This document shows, one piece after another, positions 11,900 to 20,924 of a DNA stretch of 64,000 bases. The first letter of the stretch is position 1. Each line of letters starts with the position of its first letter. The notes under the pieces were generated by a model. That model did not search any database, had not been told where the DNA came from, and saw nothing but the letters and a program-made list of their open reading frames with translations. The stretch lies in NCBI RefSeq assembly GCF_026410545.1, contig NZ_JAPMIT010000003.1, positions 124,001 to 188,000 of the forward strand. The letters run 5' to 3'. Origin of the DNA: Microbacterium sp. STN6 (GTDB taxonomy: Bacteria > Actinomycetota > Actinomycetes > Actinomycetales > Microbacteriaceae). Position numbers and translations under genes: made by a program.

Positions 11900-13405
11900 A
11901 TGAGTCGAACTCCCAACATTTTGCTCATCACAACCGATCAGCAGCATTACGCTGCGATCGGCAGGAAGACCGAGCTCGTGAAAACCCCGGCGCTCGACCG
12001 GCTCGCAGATGAGGGAATGCTGTTCGACCGCGCATATTGCGCCAATCCGCTGTGCTCCCCCTCCCGTGCGTCCATCATCACCGGGCAATACCCGTCGATG
12101 CACGGGTGCTGGACGATCGGTACCAAGCTCGACGAAGACCGCCAGACTGTGGGACAGCTGCTCACTGAGGCGGGGTATGCAACGTCGCTGATCGGTAAGG
12201 CCCACTTTCAGCCATTGAGTTCCTTGCCGGACCAGACATCTCTCGAGGCGCCGCCCACGCTGCGCGACCTTGACTTTTGGCGCGGGTTTTCCGGACCGTA
12301 CTACGGCTTCGAGCATATCGAGCTCGCACGCAATCACGGTGACGAATTTTGGGCCGGGCAACACTACGCCATCTGGATGGAGGAGAAGGGTCTGAGCAAT
12401 TGGCGCGACTACTTCCAGGACGAAAGTGAGACAGCGAGCCGTCTGCACTCATGGGACCTGCCGGAACAATTCCACTACACGACCTTCGTCGGAGAGCGCA
12501 GCGTTGCCGCCATCGAAGCGGCAGTGGATGCCGACACGCCGTTCTTCACGTGGGCGAGCTTCCAGGACCCGCATCCGCCATATCTCGTTCCTGAGCCCTG
12601 GGCCAGCATGTACGACCCGGCGGACATTGAATTGCCGCATATGGAACCGGGCGAGTTGGACCTCATGCCCGAGTGGTTCAGGAAGACCCAGGAAGGCGCG
12701 CCCGACTTCAGCGCGTGGCAGGAGACCCCATTCCAGAACCACGGGTTCGAAAGCCATCTCATCGACGAGCAAGCCCTCCGCAAGAACATTGCCGTCTACT
12801 ACGGCATGATCTCCTTCATCGACCACGAGATCGGCCGGATCCTGGACCGGCTTGACAGCTTGGGAGTGGCGGAGAACACACTCGTGGTTTTCACCTCAGA
12901 TCACGGCCATTTTCTCGGGCAACACGGTTTGATCGCGAAGGGCCCCTTCCACTATGAGGATCTGGTGCGAGTGCCGATGCTGGCGCGCTTTCCGGGCAGG
13001 ATTCCCGCCGGAGTGAGTACGACGGCCATGCAGAGCCTGGTCGATCTTGCCCCGACTTTCCTGCAGTTCGCCGGGCTCGACATCCCCCTCGACATGCAGG
13101 GCATCAGCCAGGTATCTACGTGGAAGACCCCTTCCACTCCGGCACGCGGCCACGCCATTGTCGAGAACCGCCATCAGCCGACCAAGGTGCACCTGAGAAC
13201 CTACGTCGACGAGCGGTACAAGCTGACCCGATATCGAGACCAGCCGTACGGAGACCTGTTCGACCTGCTCGACGATCCCGGCGAAACCCACAACCTCTAC
13301 GACGACCCCTCGAAACGTGCGCTGCGCGGGCAACTGGCAGAGGACCTGACCAACGCAGAGCTCCGCCGTGAGGTGAGCAAGTATCCTCGCATTGCCCGCG
13401 CATAA
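11900..13405 (+). CDS. Type I sulfatase
   Basis: This is a 501-residue formylglycine-dependent sulfatase that hydrolyses sulfate esters. The modification motif C52-S-P-S-R56 is intact, and the N-terminus (NILLITTDQQ) supplies metal-binding residues. Other signatures are TGQYPSMHG, GKAHFQ and FTSDHGHFLGQHG. No signal peptide is seen, so it is probably cytoplasmic and acts on imported substrate. GGAAAGG (11884-11890) fixes the ATG at 11900; the upstream extension to 11807 overlaps the permease gene and is rejected. It needs a formylglycine-generating enzyme, which is not in this window. It sits with an ABC importer and LacI regulator, suggesting use of a sulfated sugar. Confidence 0.9.
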   Translation: MSRTPNILLITTDQQHYAAIGRKTELVKTPALDRLADEGMLFDRAYCANPLCSPSRASIITGQYPSMHGCWTIGTKLDEDRQTVGQLLTEAGYATSLIGKAHFQPLSSLPDQTSLEAPPTLRDLDFWRGFSGPYYGFEHIELARNHGDEFWAGQHYAIWMEEKGLSNWRDYFQDESETASRLHSWDLPEQFHYTTFVGERSVAAIEAAVDADTPFFTWASFQDPHPPYLVPEPWASMYDPADIELPHMEPGELDLMPEWFRKTQEGAPDFSAWQETPFQNHGFESHLIDEQALRKNIAVYYGMISFIDHEIGRILDRLDSLGVAENTLVVFTSDHGHFLGQHGLIAKGPFHYEDLVRVPMLARFPGRIPAGVSTTAMQSLVDLAPTFLQFAGLDIPLDMQGISQVSTWKTPSTPARGHAIVENRHQPTKVHLRTYVDERYKLTRYRDQPYGDLFDLLDDPGETHNLYDDPSKRALRGQLAEDLTNAELRREVSKYPRIARA

Positions 13406-13477
13406 GGTTCTCGAGATTGTCCCTGCTCCCGCGCGCAGCTCGCGTGAGAGAGTGACGGTAAGAATGGGAGCGTGACG

Positions 13478-14482
13478 ATGCCTGCAGAGCGATCGGCCGT
13501 GACGAGAACAGACGTCGCGAAGCTGGCCGGTGTCAGCGTCGCCGTCGTGAGCTACGTCGTGAACAGCTCACCCAAGTCCGTAGCGCCTACGACGCGCGCC
13601 AAGGTTCTCAACGCCATCGATCAATTGGGCTACCGCCCGAATGCCGCAGCCCGTGCGTTGAAAAGTGGTCGTAGCCGACTGCTCGGCTTGATCATCCCCG
13701 ACAACACGAACCTCTACTTCGCCGAGATCGTCGCGAAAGTGGAAGAGTACGCGAGCCTCAGTGGCTACGACGTGCTCTCTGGAAGCTCGTCACGATCCCT
13801 GGCGAGAGAGGCGGCACTCAAGCGGCAGATGCTGCTCCGCCAGGTCGACGGTCTCCTCCTTCTCAGCAACGAATCTCGCCCAGATGTCTCCGACTTTCAG
13901 AATGCCAATGTTCCCGTCGTCCTCTTAGGGCGACAGGAAGGCTTCGAAGGAGCCATCGCTGTCGGCGATGACCACCGAGCGGCCTCGTACGCCGCAGTGA
14001 CGCACCTGATCGCCCACGGCCACGACAACATCGCGATGCTCATCGGTGACTCGCCTTCGGGCGGCAGGGAGCGCGGCTGGGAGGACGCCTTGGCTGCCTC
14101 GCCGGGCACACGCGGCATCGTCATTCGGCGGCCGTTCACACGAGCCGGTGGCTATTCGGGCGTGGACGAACTCCTGTCTGGTGCCCACGATCATCCGACG
14201 GCGTGCTTCGTCGGCTCTGACATCCAAGCGGTCGGGCTGCTCCGAGCTCTTCACGAGCGAGCGATCCGCATTCCCGACGACATGGCCATCGTGTCCTTCG
14301 ACGGCGCAGAGGAGTCGGAGTACTGCTGGCCGCCGCTCACGGCGATCCGCCAGCCCGTCAGTCTCATCGCCGAAACCGCGGTGGCCGCCGCGATCGAACG
14401 TCGAAGCGACGATTTCATTTCCTACTCAGCCGAATTGGTCATTCGCAAATCATGCGGATGCGATGGTGCGGCAGCCTTTTAG
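13478..14482 (+). CDS. LacI-family transcriptional regulator
   Basis: This is a 334-residue LacI/GalR repressor. The N-terminal helix-turn-helix reads RTDVAKLAGVSVAVVSYVVN and the hinge contains AARALKSGRSRLLGLIIP; the periplasmic-binding-protein-like effector domain follows. GGGAG at 13466-13470 selects ATG 13478 over GTG 13472. The protein ends in RKSCGCDGAAAF, a C-terminal Cys pair seen in many family members. It probably controls the preceding importer-sulfatase operon through the palindrome at 8684; the inducer is unknown. Confidence 0.92.
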   Translation: MPAERSAVTRTDVAKLAGVSVAVVSYVVNSSPKSVAPTTRAKVLNAIDQLGYRPNAAARALKSGRSRLLGLIIPDNTNLYFAEIVAKVEEYASLSGYDVLSGSSSRSLAREAALKRQMLLRQVDGLLLLSNESRPDVSDFQNANVPVVLLGRQEGFEGAIAVGDDHRAASYAAVTHLIAHGHDNIAMLIGDSPSGGRERGWEDALAASPGTRGIVIRRPFTRAGGYSGVDELLSGAHDHPTACFVGSDIQAVGLLRALHERAIRIPDDMAIVSFDGAEESEYCWPPLTAIRQPVSLIAETAVAAAIERRSDDFISYSAELVIRKSCGCDGAAAF

Positions 14483-14543
14483 AAACGCCTGCCCAGTACA
14501 ACGCCAGCCTGCATTTCGCATGCACCCCCTGTAGACTGTTCTC

Positions 14544-14777
14544 ATGCCTGTCAACATCACGATCCGAGCGGTTCCCGACGACGTGCGCGACGAGCTAGCG
14601 GCGCGCGCGGCACGTGATGGCCGATCGCTGCAGGAGTACCTGAGCAGGGAGCTCGTCGAGCTCGCGGCGCGACCGAGCGCGACCGAGGCCATCCTTCGCG
14701 CCCGCATGAGAGCAGCGCACTTCCCATCCGTGGATGCCGACGCGATCCTCGACGATGTCGCAGCCGACCGCCGATAG
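14544..14777 (+). CDS. FitA/VapB-like ribbon-helix-helix antitoxin
   Basis: This is a 77-residue antitoxin. The N-terminus (NITIRAVPDDVRDELAARAA) is a ribbon-helix-helix DNA-binding fold of the FitA type, and the C-terminal tail would wrap the toxin. It overlaps the PIN toxin gene by 23 bases. A weak inverted repeat TGCAT(TTCGC)ATGCA at 14510-14524 lies in the promoter region and could be an autoregulatory site. A similar module occurs at 43985-44610. Confidence 0.85.
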   Translation: MPVNITIRAVPDDVRDELAARAARDGRSLQEYLSRELVELAARPSATEAILRARMRAAHFPSVDADAILDDVAADRR

Positions 14778-15186
14778 CCCGCGGCCCTACCGCGAGACGG
14801 TCGTCGTCGACGCCTCCGCGATGGTGACCCTGCTGATCGATCCCGGCGACGTCGGCGACGCAATCGGTTCCCGGCTCTCGGGCGCGACGCTCATCGCGCC
14901 GACGCACCTGCTTCTCGAAGTCACCAATGTCCTTCGACGTCAACGAAACGCCGGCCTGCTTACGAACGATCACGCTGAGGCGGCCCTCGGCTCCCTCAGC
15001 GAACTGCCCATCGAACTCTGGCCATGGGAGCCAGTCGCAGCGCGCTCGTGGCAGCTCGGCAGCAACCTCAGCAGTTACGACGCCGCCTACGTCGCACTCG
15101 CGGAGCAGACCGGGTCGGTGCTGATCACGCGCGACGGCCGTTTGGGCAGGGCCCCCGGCATCCGCTGTGCTGTTGAACTGTACTGA
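14755..15186 (+). CDS. VapC-like PIN-domain toxin
   Basis: This is a 143-residue PIN ribonuclease, the toxin of a type II module. Acidic active-site residues are recognisable: Asp in VVVDASA (D19), Glu in LLEVTNVL, Asp in SSYDAAYVALA and Asp in LITRDGRL. The start at ATG 14755 lies inside the antitoxin gene, which implies translational coupling; an ATG at 14734 is also in frame. The target RNA is unknown. Confidence 0.87.
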   Translation: MSQPTADSPRPYRETVVVDASAMVTLLIDPGDVGDAIGSRLSGATLIAPTHLLLEVTNVLRRQRNAGLLTNDHAEAALGSLSELPIELWPWEPVAARSWQLGSNLSSYDAAYVALAEQTGSVLITRDGRLGRAPGIRCAVELY

Positions 15187-15238
15187 GGGCGACACTGTCA
15201 CGACGCGACTCGAGTTCCCCTCGACTACCCTTGGCCCT

Positions 15239-15712
15239 ATGGCCCGCGCACTTCTCGTCACGATCGCGGGGCTCATCGTCTCCGCGTGGATCGGCTTCGG
15301 TCACTACCTCTTCGGCATCGCCGGCGCGCTCACCCCGCTGTACGTGTTCATCGGCGTCGTGCTCTTCGTGCTGCACGTGTTCCTGGGCCGCGCCATCGTG
15401 CTCACGAAGCGCAACGGCTACCGCACGCGGCCGCGCACCCTCGTGATCGCCGGGCTGTGCTGGGCCTGCGGCATCATCTGCGGCCTCACCCTGCCCAACA
15501 CGACCGCGGGCGGCGGCCTCACGACCATCCTCACCGGCCCCCACGAGCCATCGCTCGGCATCGCGATCGGCGTCACAAACCCCGCCGGAATCATCTGCCT
15601 CGGCCTCGCCGTCACGGCCCTCGTGCTCGCCTACATCGATGTGCGCGGCGGCAAACCCCGCTACGACGAAGACGCGATCCTCGACGCCCAGGAGAGGGCG
15701 GCCCAGCAGTAG
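15239..15712 (+). CDS. Small four-helix membrane protein, unknown function
   Basis: This is a 157-residue protein with about four hydrophobic segments (residues 3-25, 30-50, 70-90 and 115-140) and a polar tail. I do not recognise a family with a known role; such proteins are common and conserved in Microbacteriaceae. The frame is open back to 15167, but ATG 15239 starts directly at the first membrane helix. The stop is followed within 7 bp by a palindromic repeat. Confidence 0.65.
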   Translation: MARALLVTIAGLIVSAWIGFGHYLFGIAGALTPLYVFIGVVLFVLHVFLGRAIVLTKRNGYRTRPRTLVIAGLCWACGIICGLTLPNTTAGGGLTTILTGPHEPSLGIAIGVTNPAGIICLGLAVTALVLAYIDVRGGKPRYDEDAILDAQERAAQQ

Positions 15713-15718
15713 GAGCGT

Positions 15719-15877
15719 CAGCGGGTTGAGGAAGCCGGCGAAGCCGGCTGTCTCGAAACCCTTCGGGCACTGGGTTTCGAGACGGTCGCTGCGCGACCTC
15801 CTCAACCCGCACACGGTCGCTGCGCGACCTCCTCAACCCGCACACGGTCGCTGCGCGACCTCCTCAACCCGCACACC
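15719..15877. repeat. Palindromic repeat element plus 31-bp tandem tail
   Basis: A large imperfect palindrome starts with GCGGGTTGAGGAAGCC, carries GTCTCGAAACCC and its mirror GGGTTTCGAGACGG, and ends CTCCTCAACCCGC. It is followed by direct repeats of one arm with a 31-bp period (GGTCGCTGCGCGACCTCCTC... ), three copies in all. It belongs to the same family as the elements inside the SNF2 and PutA genes and near 50000. It may act as a bidirectional transcription stop between convergent genes. Confidence 0.85.
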
Positions 15878-15952
15878 GCGGGAGTGCCGCGACCCCCTCA
15901 CCAGCGGATGGCGCAGTCGCCAGCGCACGCACCTTCCCCAGACGCTGCGGCG

Positions 15953-16657
15953 TCACCCCTCGCGACGAGCGAGCACCACCGTGTCGGTCAGCTCGCCGTG
16001 CCGCCCATCGGGCCCGGTCGCCTCGCGCGTGCGAAGCTCGCCGATCAGCACCTGCCAGCCTTCCCGGGGCAGGCCGAGCCCGTCGAGCTCCTCCTCCGGC
16101 GAGAGGAAGCGGTGATCGCACGCCGCGCTCGGGTCCATCCACGGCGGCGGCCCAGCGTGGCCGACCACGAGCAGAGCGCCGCCCGGCGCAACGGCATCCG
16201 CAGCCCGGCGCAGTACCTCCTCCCGGGGGAACCCGTCCACCGGCGAGTGCAGGAAGCACGCCGACACCAGGTCGTAGGCGTCGTCGGGGCCCGGCTGCCA
16301 CGCCGCGAGATCCTGCTGCACCCACGTAATCGAGGCGGCCGGCACGCCCCGGGAGGCGGCGAGCGCGGCGGCTCGCTCGAGCGCCGTCGGGGAGATGTCC
16401 ATGCCGGTGACGCGCCATCCGCTCTCTGCGAGCCAGACCGAGTCGCCGCCTTCGCCGCAACCGAGGTCGAGCGCGCGACCCGGCTTCAGCGAACCGACCA
16501 CGTCGACGAGCGTCGCATTGGCGCGCCCGCTCCAGATCTGCGCGGATTCACGGTACCGCCCCTCCCAGATGCTCTGCGCGTCGCCGTGCTCAGTTCCGTG
16601 ACCGGTGCCTTGCCCTGCGCCGTGCCCGGCTCCGGCCCCATGCTCATGGTGGTCCAT
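15953..16657 (-). CDS. Class I SAM-dependent methyltransferase
   Basis: This is a 234-residue methyltransferase with a Rossmann fold. Motif I reads ALDLGCGEGGDSVWLA, followed by VTGMDISPTAL and the post-motif region YDLVSACFLHSPVDGFPRE. The N-terminus is His/Gly-rich, which may bind metal or be a flexible linker. GAGG six bases upstream supports ATG 16657; ATG 16678 is also in frame. It follows the YchJ-like gene closely, probably in one operon. The family includes tellurite-resistance-like (TehB) enzymes; the substrate is not known. Confidence 0.82.
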   Translation of the reverse strand: MDHHEHGAGAGHGAGQGTGHGTEHGDAQSIWEGRYRESAQIWSGRANATLVDVVGSLKPGRALDLGCGEGGDSVWLAESGWRVTGMDISPTALERAAALAASRGVPAASITWVQQDLAAWQPGPDDAYDLVSACFLHSPVDGFPREEVLRRAADAVAPGGALLVVGHAGPPPWMDPSAACDHRFLSPEEELDGLGLPREGWQVLIGELRTREATGPDGRHGELTDTVVLARREG

Positions 16658-16691
16658 CTGATCCTCGTTCCCTGTCATTCCTTCTTGCGTC

Positions 16692-17087
16692 TCATTCGCT
16701 CGTCGCGTCACCGTCAACGTAAACCCACGCGCCGTCGACCCGCTCGAACCGGCTGACCTCGTGCAGCGAGCCGCGCTCGCCGCCGACCCTGAAGTACGCG
16801 CGAAACTCCACCGTGCCGCTCTGCTCGAGCATGCCCCCGCCCTCGGTGCGCAGCACGTCGAGCCGCCGCCACTGCTGGTCGGCGTCGAGTTCGAGCGCGC
16901 CCGGCCTGGTTCGCGGATGCCACGTGGCAAGCACGTAGGCCGCGTCACCGACCGCGAATGCCGAGTACCGCGACCGCATCAGCCGCTCGGCCGTGGGCGC
17001 CGTCGCCTCGCCCCGGTGGAAACGCCCGCAGCACGCGGCGTACGTCTCGCCGCTCAGGCACGGGCAGCGGTCGGAGTCCGCGATCAC
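16692..17087 (-). CDS. YchJ/UPF0225 family protein with SEC-C motif
   Basis: This is a 131-residue protein starting with a SEC-C zinc motif (CPCLSGETYAACCGRFH) followed by an NTF2-like domain (SRYSAFAVGDAAYVLATWHP), the UPF0225 (YchJ) architecture. Length is typical. The start is a GTG. It lies upstream of the methyltransferase with a short gap in the same direction. Function of the family is unknown. Confidence 0.88.
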   Translation of the reverse strand: MIADSDRCPCLSGETYAACCGRFHRGEATAPTAERLMRSRYSAFAVGDAAYVLATWHPRTRPGALELDADQQWRRLDVLRTEGGGMLEQSGTVEFRAYFRVGGERGSLHEVSRFERVDGAWVYVDGDATSE

Positions 17088-17214
17088 CGGCCGCTTCTTC
17101 CCGAAGGGCCCAGCAACGCGCCGTGCGCCGCGTCCATCGAGGACGATCTGTACCTGAACAGCTTCATTGCCTCTCCCTCCCCCTCAGTTCTATCGCCTTT
17201 ACGCCGCGCCCAGA

Positions 17215-17360
17215 GCGACCTCCACCCGTGGCACGCTTGCGACCACCGCCCGTAGCGCTCCCGCGCGACCTCCACCCGTAGCGCCCTCGCGGGACCCCAT
17301 AAGGGTTCGCGGGACCCCATATAACGGGTCCCGCGAGCGCACGTCGGGTCCCGCGAGAGC
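17215..17360. repeat. Intergenic direct repeats and CGCGGGACCC hairpins
   Basis: The 363-bp gap between the YchJ-like gene and the LacI gene holds direct repeats (GCGACCTCCACCCGTRGC, copies near 17217 and 17269), then GCGGGACCCC copies and the hairpin CGCGGGACCC (17308-17317) with GGGTCCCGCG (17326-17335), followed by a further GGGTCCCGCGAGAG copy. The same hairpin sequence recurs at 24019. No gene is apparent here. Confidence 0.75.
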
Positions 17361-17384
17361 CGTGACGCCCCTTGCGAGGCTACT

Positions 17385-17396
17385 TAAACCGGTTTA
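17385..17396. promoter_or_regulatory. LacI-type operator TAAACCGGTTTA
   Basis: TAAACCGGTTTA is a perfect 12-bp palindrome with the central CG typical of LacI-family operators. It lies 55 bp upstream of the LacI gene start, so it probably controls that gene and the linked importer operon. Confidence 0.8.
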
Positions 17397-17450
17397 GTGT
17401 GCCGGGCAAGAGGGCCAGCGAGCGTGCAATGGCGAAAGACGGGGAGCCTT

Positions 17451-18626
17451 GTGAAGCAGAACGAAGCGGATGCCGGCGCGGTCGCCCCGACGCCGGCGGG
17501 CTCCCGCGCATCCGCACCCCCCGCGACCGCAGCGGCACCCCGCGCATCCGCACCCCGCCGCGCCGCCGCCCAGCACCCCACCATCTCGGACGTCGCGCAC
17601 GCCGCCGGCGTCAGCAAAGGGCTCGTCTCGCTCACGCTCAACGACCGCCCAGGGGTGGCGCAGCAGACGCGCGACCGCATCAACGCCGCCGCCGAGCAAC
17701 TCGGCTGGCGGCCCAACCCCGGCGCCCGCGGGCTCACCATGCGGCGGGCCTACTCCCTGGGGTTCGTGCTGCGCCGCGACCCCATCACGTTCGAGGTCGA
17801 TCCGTTCTTCGCGGCGTTCGTCGCGGGGGTCGAGCAGGTGCTCTCGGCGCGTGGGCAGGTGCTCGTGATCAGCATGGTGCACGACCAGGAGGCCGAGATC
17901 GGCACCTACCGCCGACTGCACACGGACAACCGGGTCGACGGGTTCCTGATCACCGACCTGCTCGGCCATGACCCCCGCATCGACCTCGTCTCCGAGCTCG
18001 GCAGCGCGGCCGTCACCCTCGGCCGGCCGAGCACGCCCTCGCCGTTCCCGGCGATCACGCGCGACTACGACCGCGGCATCCGCGACCTGGTCGGTCACCT
18101 CGTCTCCCTCGGCCATCATCGCATCGCGCACGTGGCGGGCGACGGTCGCATGCAGCACGCGCACGGCCGCATGGAGCGCTACGTGCAGGTCGCGCGCGAT
18201 CTCGGCATCGAGCCGCTCATCGAACCGAGCGACTTCTCGCCTGAGGCAGGGGCGAAGGCCACCCGCCGCCTGCTCGACCGACCGGAACCCCCCACCGCCA
18301 TCGTCTACGCGAACGACCCCATGGCCGTCGCGGGCATCGCCGTGGCGCACGAGCGCGGGTTGCAGTTGCCCGCCGATCTCTCGATTGCCGGCATGGATGG
18401 CGCCGACCTCGGCCGCTACGTGTACCCCACCCTCACGACCCTCGACAACGACCCGCTCGGCTGGGGGCGCGCGGCTGCGACCACGCTGCTCGCGCTCATC
18501 GACGACGGGTCGGCCCCCGACCTCACGCTGCCGCCGGCCGCTCTCATCAGGCGCAATTCGACGGCGGCTCCGCGCACAATACGCAGCACACGCACCACCA
18601 GCACCACATCGAACAAGGAGACATGA
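17451..18626 (+). CDS. LacI-family transcriptional regulator
   Basis: This is a 391-residue repressor. After a 45-residue Ala/Pro-rich N-terminal extension, the helix-turn-helix reads TISDVAHAAGVSKGLVSLTLN, followed by the effector-binding domain with FVLRRDPITFEVDPFF. GGGGAG (17441-17446) precedes GTG 17451. The stop overlaps the start of the binding-protein gene (ATGA), so regulator and importer are co-transcribed, which is less common than a separate regulator unit. The TAAACCGGTTTA palindrome upstream indicates autoregulation. Effector likely a mannoside-derived sugar, inferred from the GH130 neighbours. Confidence 0.9.
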   Translation: MKQNEADAGAVAPTPAGSRASAPPATAAAPRASAPRRAAAQHPTISDVAHAAGVSKGLVSLTLNDRPGVAQQTRDRINAAAEQLGWRPNPGARGLTMRRAYSLGFVLRRDPITFEVDPFFAAFVAGVEQVLSARGQVLVISMVHDQEAEIGTYRRLHTDNRVDGFLITDLLGHDPRIDLVSELGSAAVTLGRPSTPSPFPAITRDYDRGIRDLVGHLVSLGHHRIAHVAGDGRMQHAHGRMERYVQVARDLGIEPLIEPSDFSPEAGAKATRRLLDRPEPPTAIVYANDPMAVAGIAVAHERGLQLPADLSIAGMDGADLGRYVYPTLTTLDNDPLGWGRAAATTLLALIDDGSAPDLTLPPAALIRRNSTAAPRTIRSTRTTSTTSNKET

Positions 18627-19924
18627 TGCAACGACGCACGCGACTCGCGACCGCGGCACTTCTCACGGTCGCCACTCTCGGCCTCGCCGGCTGCACAAGC
18701 GGCGGCGGCAACAACAACGGAGGCGACGCCACGAAGGCGCACGGCCCCATCACAATCTGGTATTCGAACAACGAGCAGGAGGTCAGCTGGGGCAAGGCCA
18801 TGGTCCAGGCCTGGAACTCCGCGCACCCGAAAGAGAAGATCAAGGGCCAGGAGGTTCCCGCGGGCAAGAGCACCGAGGAGGTCATCGGCGCCGCCATCAC
18901 CGCCGGCACCACGCCCTGCCTCGTGTTCAACAACCTGCCGGCCGCCACGGGCCAGTTCCAGAAGCAGGGCGGCCTGGTCGACCTCTCGAACTTCCCCGGC
19001 GCGAACAACTACATCGAATCGCGCAGCGGCAAGAAGGTCGCCGACCAGTACAAGTCGTCCGATGGCGACTTCTACCAGATGCCGTGGAAGTCGAACCCGG
19101 TCATGATCTTCTACAACAAGGACATCTTCGCCAAGGCGGGCCTCGACCCCGACAACCCGAAGCTGTCGACCTACGCCGACTTCCTCGACACGGCGAAGCA
19201 GATTGTCTCGAGCGGCGCCGCCAAGTACGCCATCTACCCCTCGCCGACAAGCGAGTTCTTCCAGCCGAACTTCGACTTCCTGCCGCTGTATGCGGCAGAG
19301 TCGAACGGCACGTCGATCATCGAGAACGACAAGGCCACGATCGACAGCCAGGCGGGCCTCGACGTCGCCACCTTCTGGAAGAGCATCTACTCCAACAACC
19401 TGGCGGGCAAGGAGCCGGTGCAGTCCGACGCCTTCGCCAGCGGCACGTCCGCCATGGCCATCGTCGGCCCGTGGGCGATTCCGGTGTACAAGAAGATCAA
19501 CTGGGGTTCGGTTCCGGTTCCCACGAAGAACGGCACGAGCGCAGATAAGACCTACACGTTCCCTGACGCGAAGAACATCGGCATGTACACGTCATGCAAG
19601 AACCAGGGAACGGCGTGGGATGTGCTGAAGTTCGCGACGAGCAAGGCTCAAGACGGCAAGTTGCTTGAGACGACGGGCCAGATGCCCATTCGAACCGACC
19701 TGCCGACCACGTTCGCCGACTACTTCACCAAGAACCCCGCATACAAGGAGTTCGCGAACCAGAGCGCCCGCACGGTCGACGACCCGACCGGGCCGAACAC
19801 CATCGCCACCCTGCAGGATCTGCGCAACTTCTACACGAAGTCCGTCATCTCGGGCCAGGGCAACCTGAAGAGCGATCTCGCCCAGGCCGCCAAGAAGATG
19901 ACCTCGGAGTGGAACAGGAAGTAG
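18626..19924 (+). CDS. Extracellular sugar-binding lipoprotein
   Basis: This is a 432-residue solute-binding protein of a CUT1 importer. The signal peptide ends GLAGC with acylated Cys23, followed by a Gly/Asn linker. The body fits the family (ITIWYSNNEQE, MPWKSNPVMIFYNKDIFAKAG). AAGGAG at 18615-18620 favours ATG 18626 over ATG 18623. It overlaps the LacI stop and precedes two permeases and two GH130-like genes, which points to an oligomannoside-type ligand. Confidence 0.92.
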   Translation: MQRRTRLATAALLTVATLGLAGCTSGGGNNNGGDATKAHGPITIWYSNNEQEVSWGKAMVQAWNSAHPKEKIKGQEVPAGKSTEEVIGAAITAGTTPCLVFNNLPAATGQFQKQGGLVDLSNFPGANNYIESRSGKKVADQYKSSDGDFYQMPWKSNPVMIFYNKDIFAKAGLDPDNPKLSTYADFLDTAKQIVSSGAAKYAIYPSPTSEFFQPNFDFLPLYAAESNGTSIIENDKATIDSQAGLDVATFWKSIYSNNLAGKEPVQSDAFASGTSAMAIVGPWAIPVYKKINWGSVPVPTKNGTSADKTYTFPDAKNIGMYTSCKNQGTAWDVLKFATSKAQDGKLLETTGQMPIRTDLPTTFADYFTKNPAYKEFANQSARTVDDPTGPNTIATLQDLRNFYTKSVISGQGNLKSDLAQAAKKMTSEWNRK

Positions 19925-19928
19925 CGCC

Positions 19929-20924
19929 GTGAGTGCCACGACAGGCAGTGCCCGGCAGAGCGGCGCCGGCCCCGGCACCGGCAGACGAGCGGATGCCGCG
20001 GGCGCGACCCGACGGTCGGGCACCGGCCCGCGGCATCCGCTGAACATCAGGATCTTCGGGCGAAACCCACTCGGCTGGCTGTTCAGCGCTCCCTACCTGG
20101 TGTTCGTCATCGCGATCTTCGCCTACCCGCTGGGCTTCGCGATCTACATGTCGTTCTTCGACTACTTCTTCGCGGCGCCCGGGGCGCACGTGAACCGGCC
20201 GTTCGTGGGGTTCGAAAACTTCGTGCAGGTGTTCCAGGACCCGCAGGTGCTGCAGTCCTTCGTGAACGTGGGCGTGTTCCTCGTCATCAACGTGCCGCTC
20301 ACGGTGGTGCTCTCGCTCGTGCTGGCGACCGCGCTGAACAAGGTGGTGCGGGCGCGCACGTTTCTGCGTGTGAGCTACTACGTGCCGTACGTGACGGCGA
20401 GCGTCGCGGTCGTGGGCGTGTGGCTGTTCCTGTTCAGCCACGACGGACTCGTGAACCAGATTCTCGGGCCGCTTGCGCCGCATCCGTCCTGGCTGTCGAA
20501 TGCGGCGCTGGCGATGCCGACGATCGCCATCTTCGTCACGTGGAAGCAGCTCGGGTTCTACATTCTGCTGTACCTGGCCGCGCTGCAGAACGTGCCGAAC
20601 GAGCTGTACGAGTCGGCGGCGACCGACGGGGCCGGGCGCGTGCGCGCGTTCTTCTCTGTGACGGTGCCGGGGGTGCGGCCGGCGACCGTGCTGGTGCTTC
20701 TGCTGTCGACCGTGGTGGGCGCGAATCTGTTCACCGAGCCGTACCTCTTGACGGGCGGCGGAGGGCCGAACGGGGCATCCGCTTCGCCTGTTCTCGTCAT
20801 GTACCAGCAGGGCATCGAGCAGGGGCACCCCGGGTATGCGGCAGCGATCGGGATCGTGCTGGTGATCGGCGTGCTGATCATCGCGTGGCTGCAGAACCGG
20901 TTCGCGGGCGGGAGGGAATCATGA
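19929..20924 (+). CDS. Sugar ABC transporter permease (MalF-like)
   Basis: This is a 331-residue permease with about six membrane helices and the EAA loop (YESAATDGAGRVRAFFSVTVPG). The GTG start lies 5 bp after the binding-protein stop. The first 37 residues are a low-complexity Gly/Arg/Ala stretch encoded by a strong stem-loop (19988-20041); the conserved part begins at NIRIFGRNPLGWLFSAPYLV. It overlaps the next permease by 4 bases (ATGA). Confidence 0.9.
   Translation: MSATTGSARQSGAGPGTGRRADAAGATRRSGTGPRHPLNIRIFGRNPLGWLFSAPYLVFVIAIFAYPLGFAIYMSFFDYFFAAPGAHVNRPFVGFENFVQVFQDPQVLQSFVNVGVFLVINVPLTVVLSLVLATALNKVVRARTFLRVSYYVPYVTASVAVVGVWLFLFSHDGLVNQILGPLAPHPSWLSNAALAMPTIAIFVTWKQLGFYILLYLAALQNVPNELYESAATDGAGRVRAFFSVTVPGVRPATVLVLLLSTVVGANLFTEPYLLTGGGGPNGASASPVLVMYQQGIEQGHPGYAAAIGIVLVIGVLIIAWLQNRFAGGRES
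19988..20041 (+). other. Stem-loop in the first codons of the permease gene
   Basis: AGCGGATGCCGCGGGC (19988-20003) is perfectly complementary to 20026-20041 (16 bp), with a further CCCGA/TCGGG helix inside the loop. It occupies the non-conserved 5' end of the permease gene, directly after the binding-protein gene, and could lower permease translation relative to the binding protein. Confidence 0.75.
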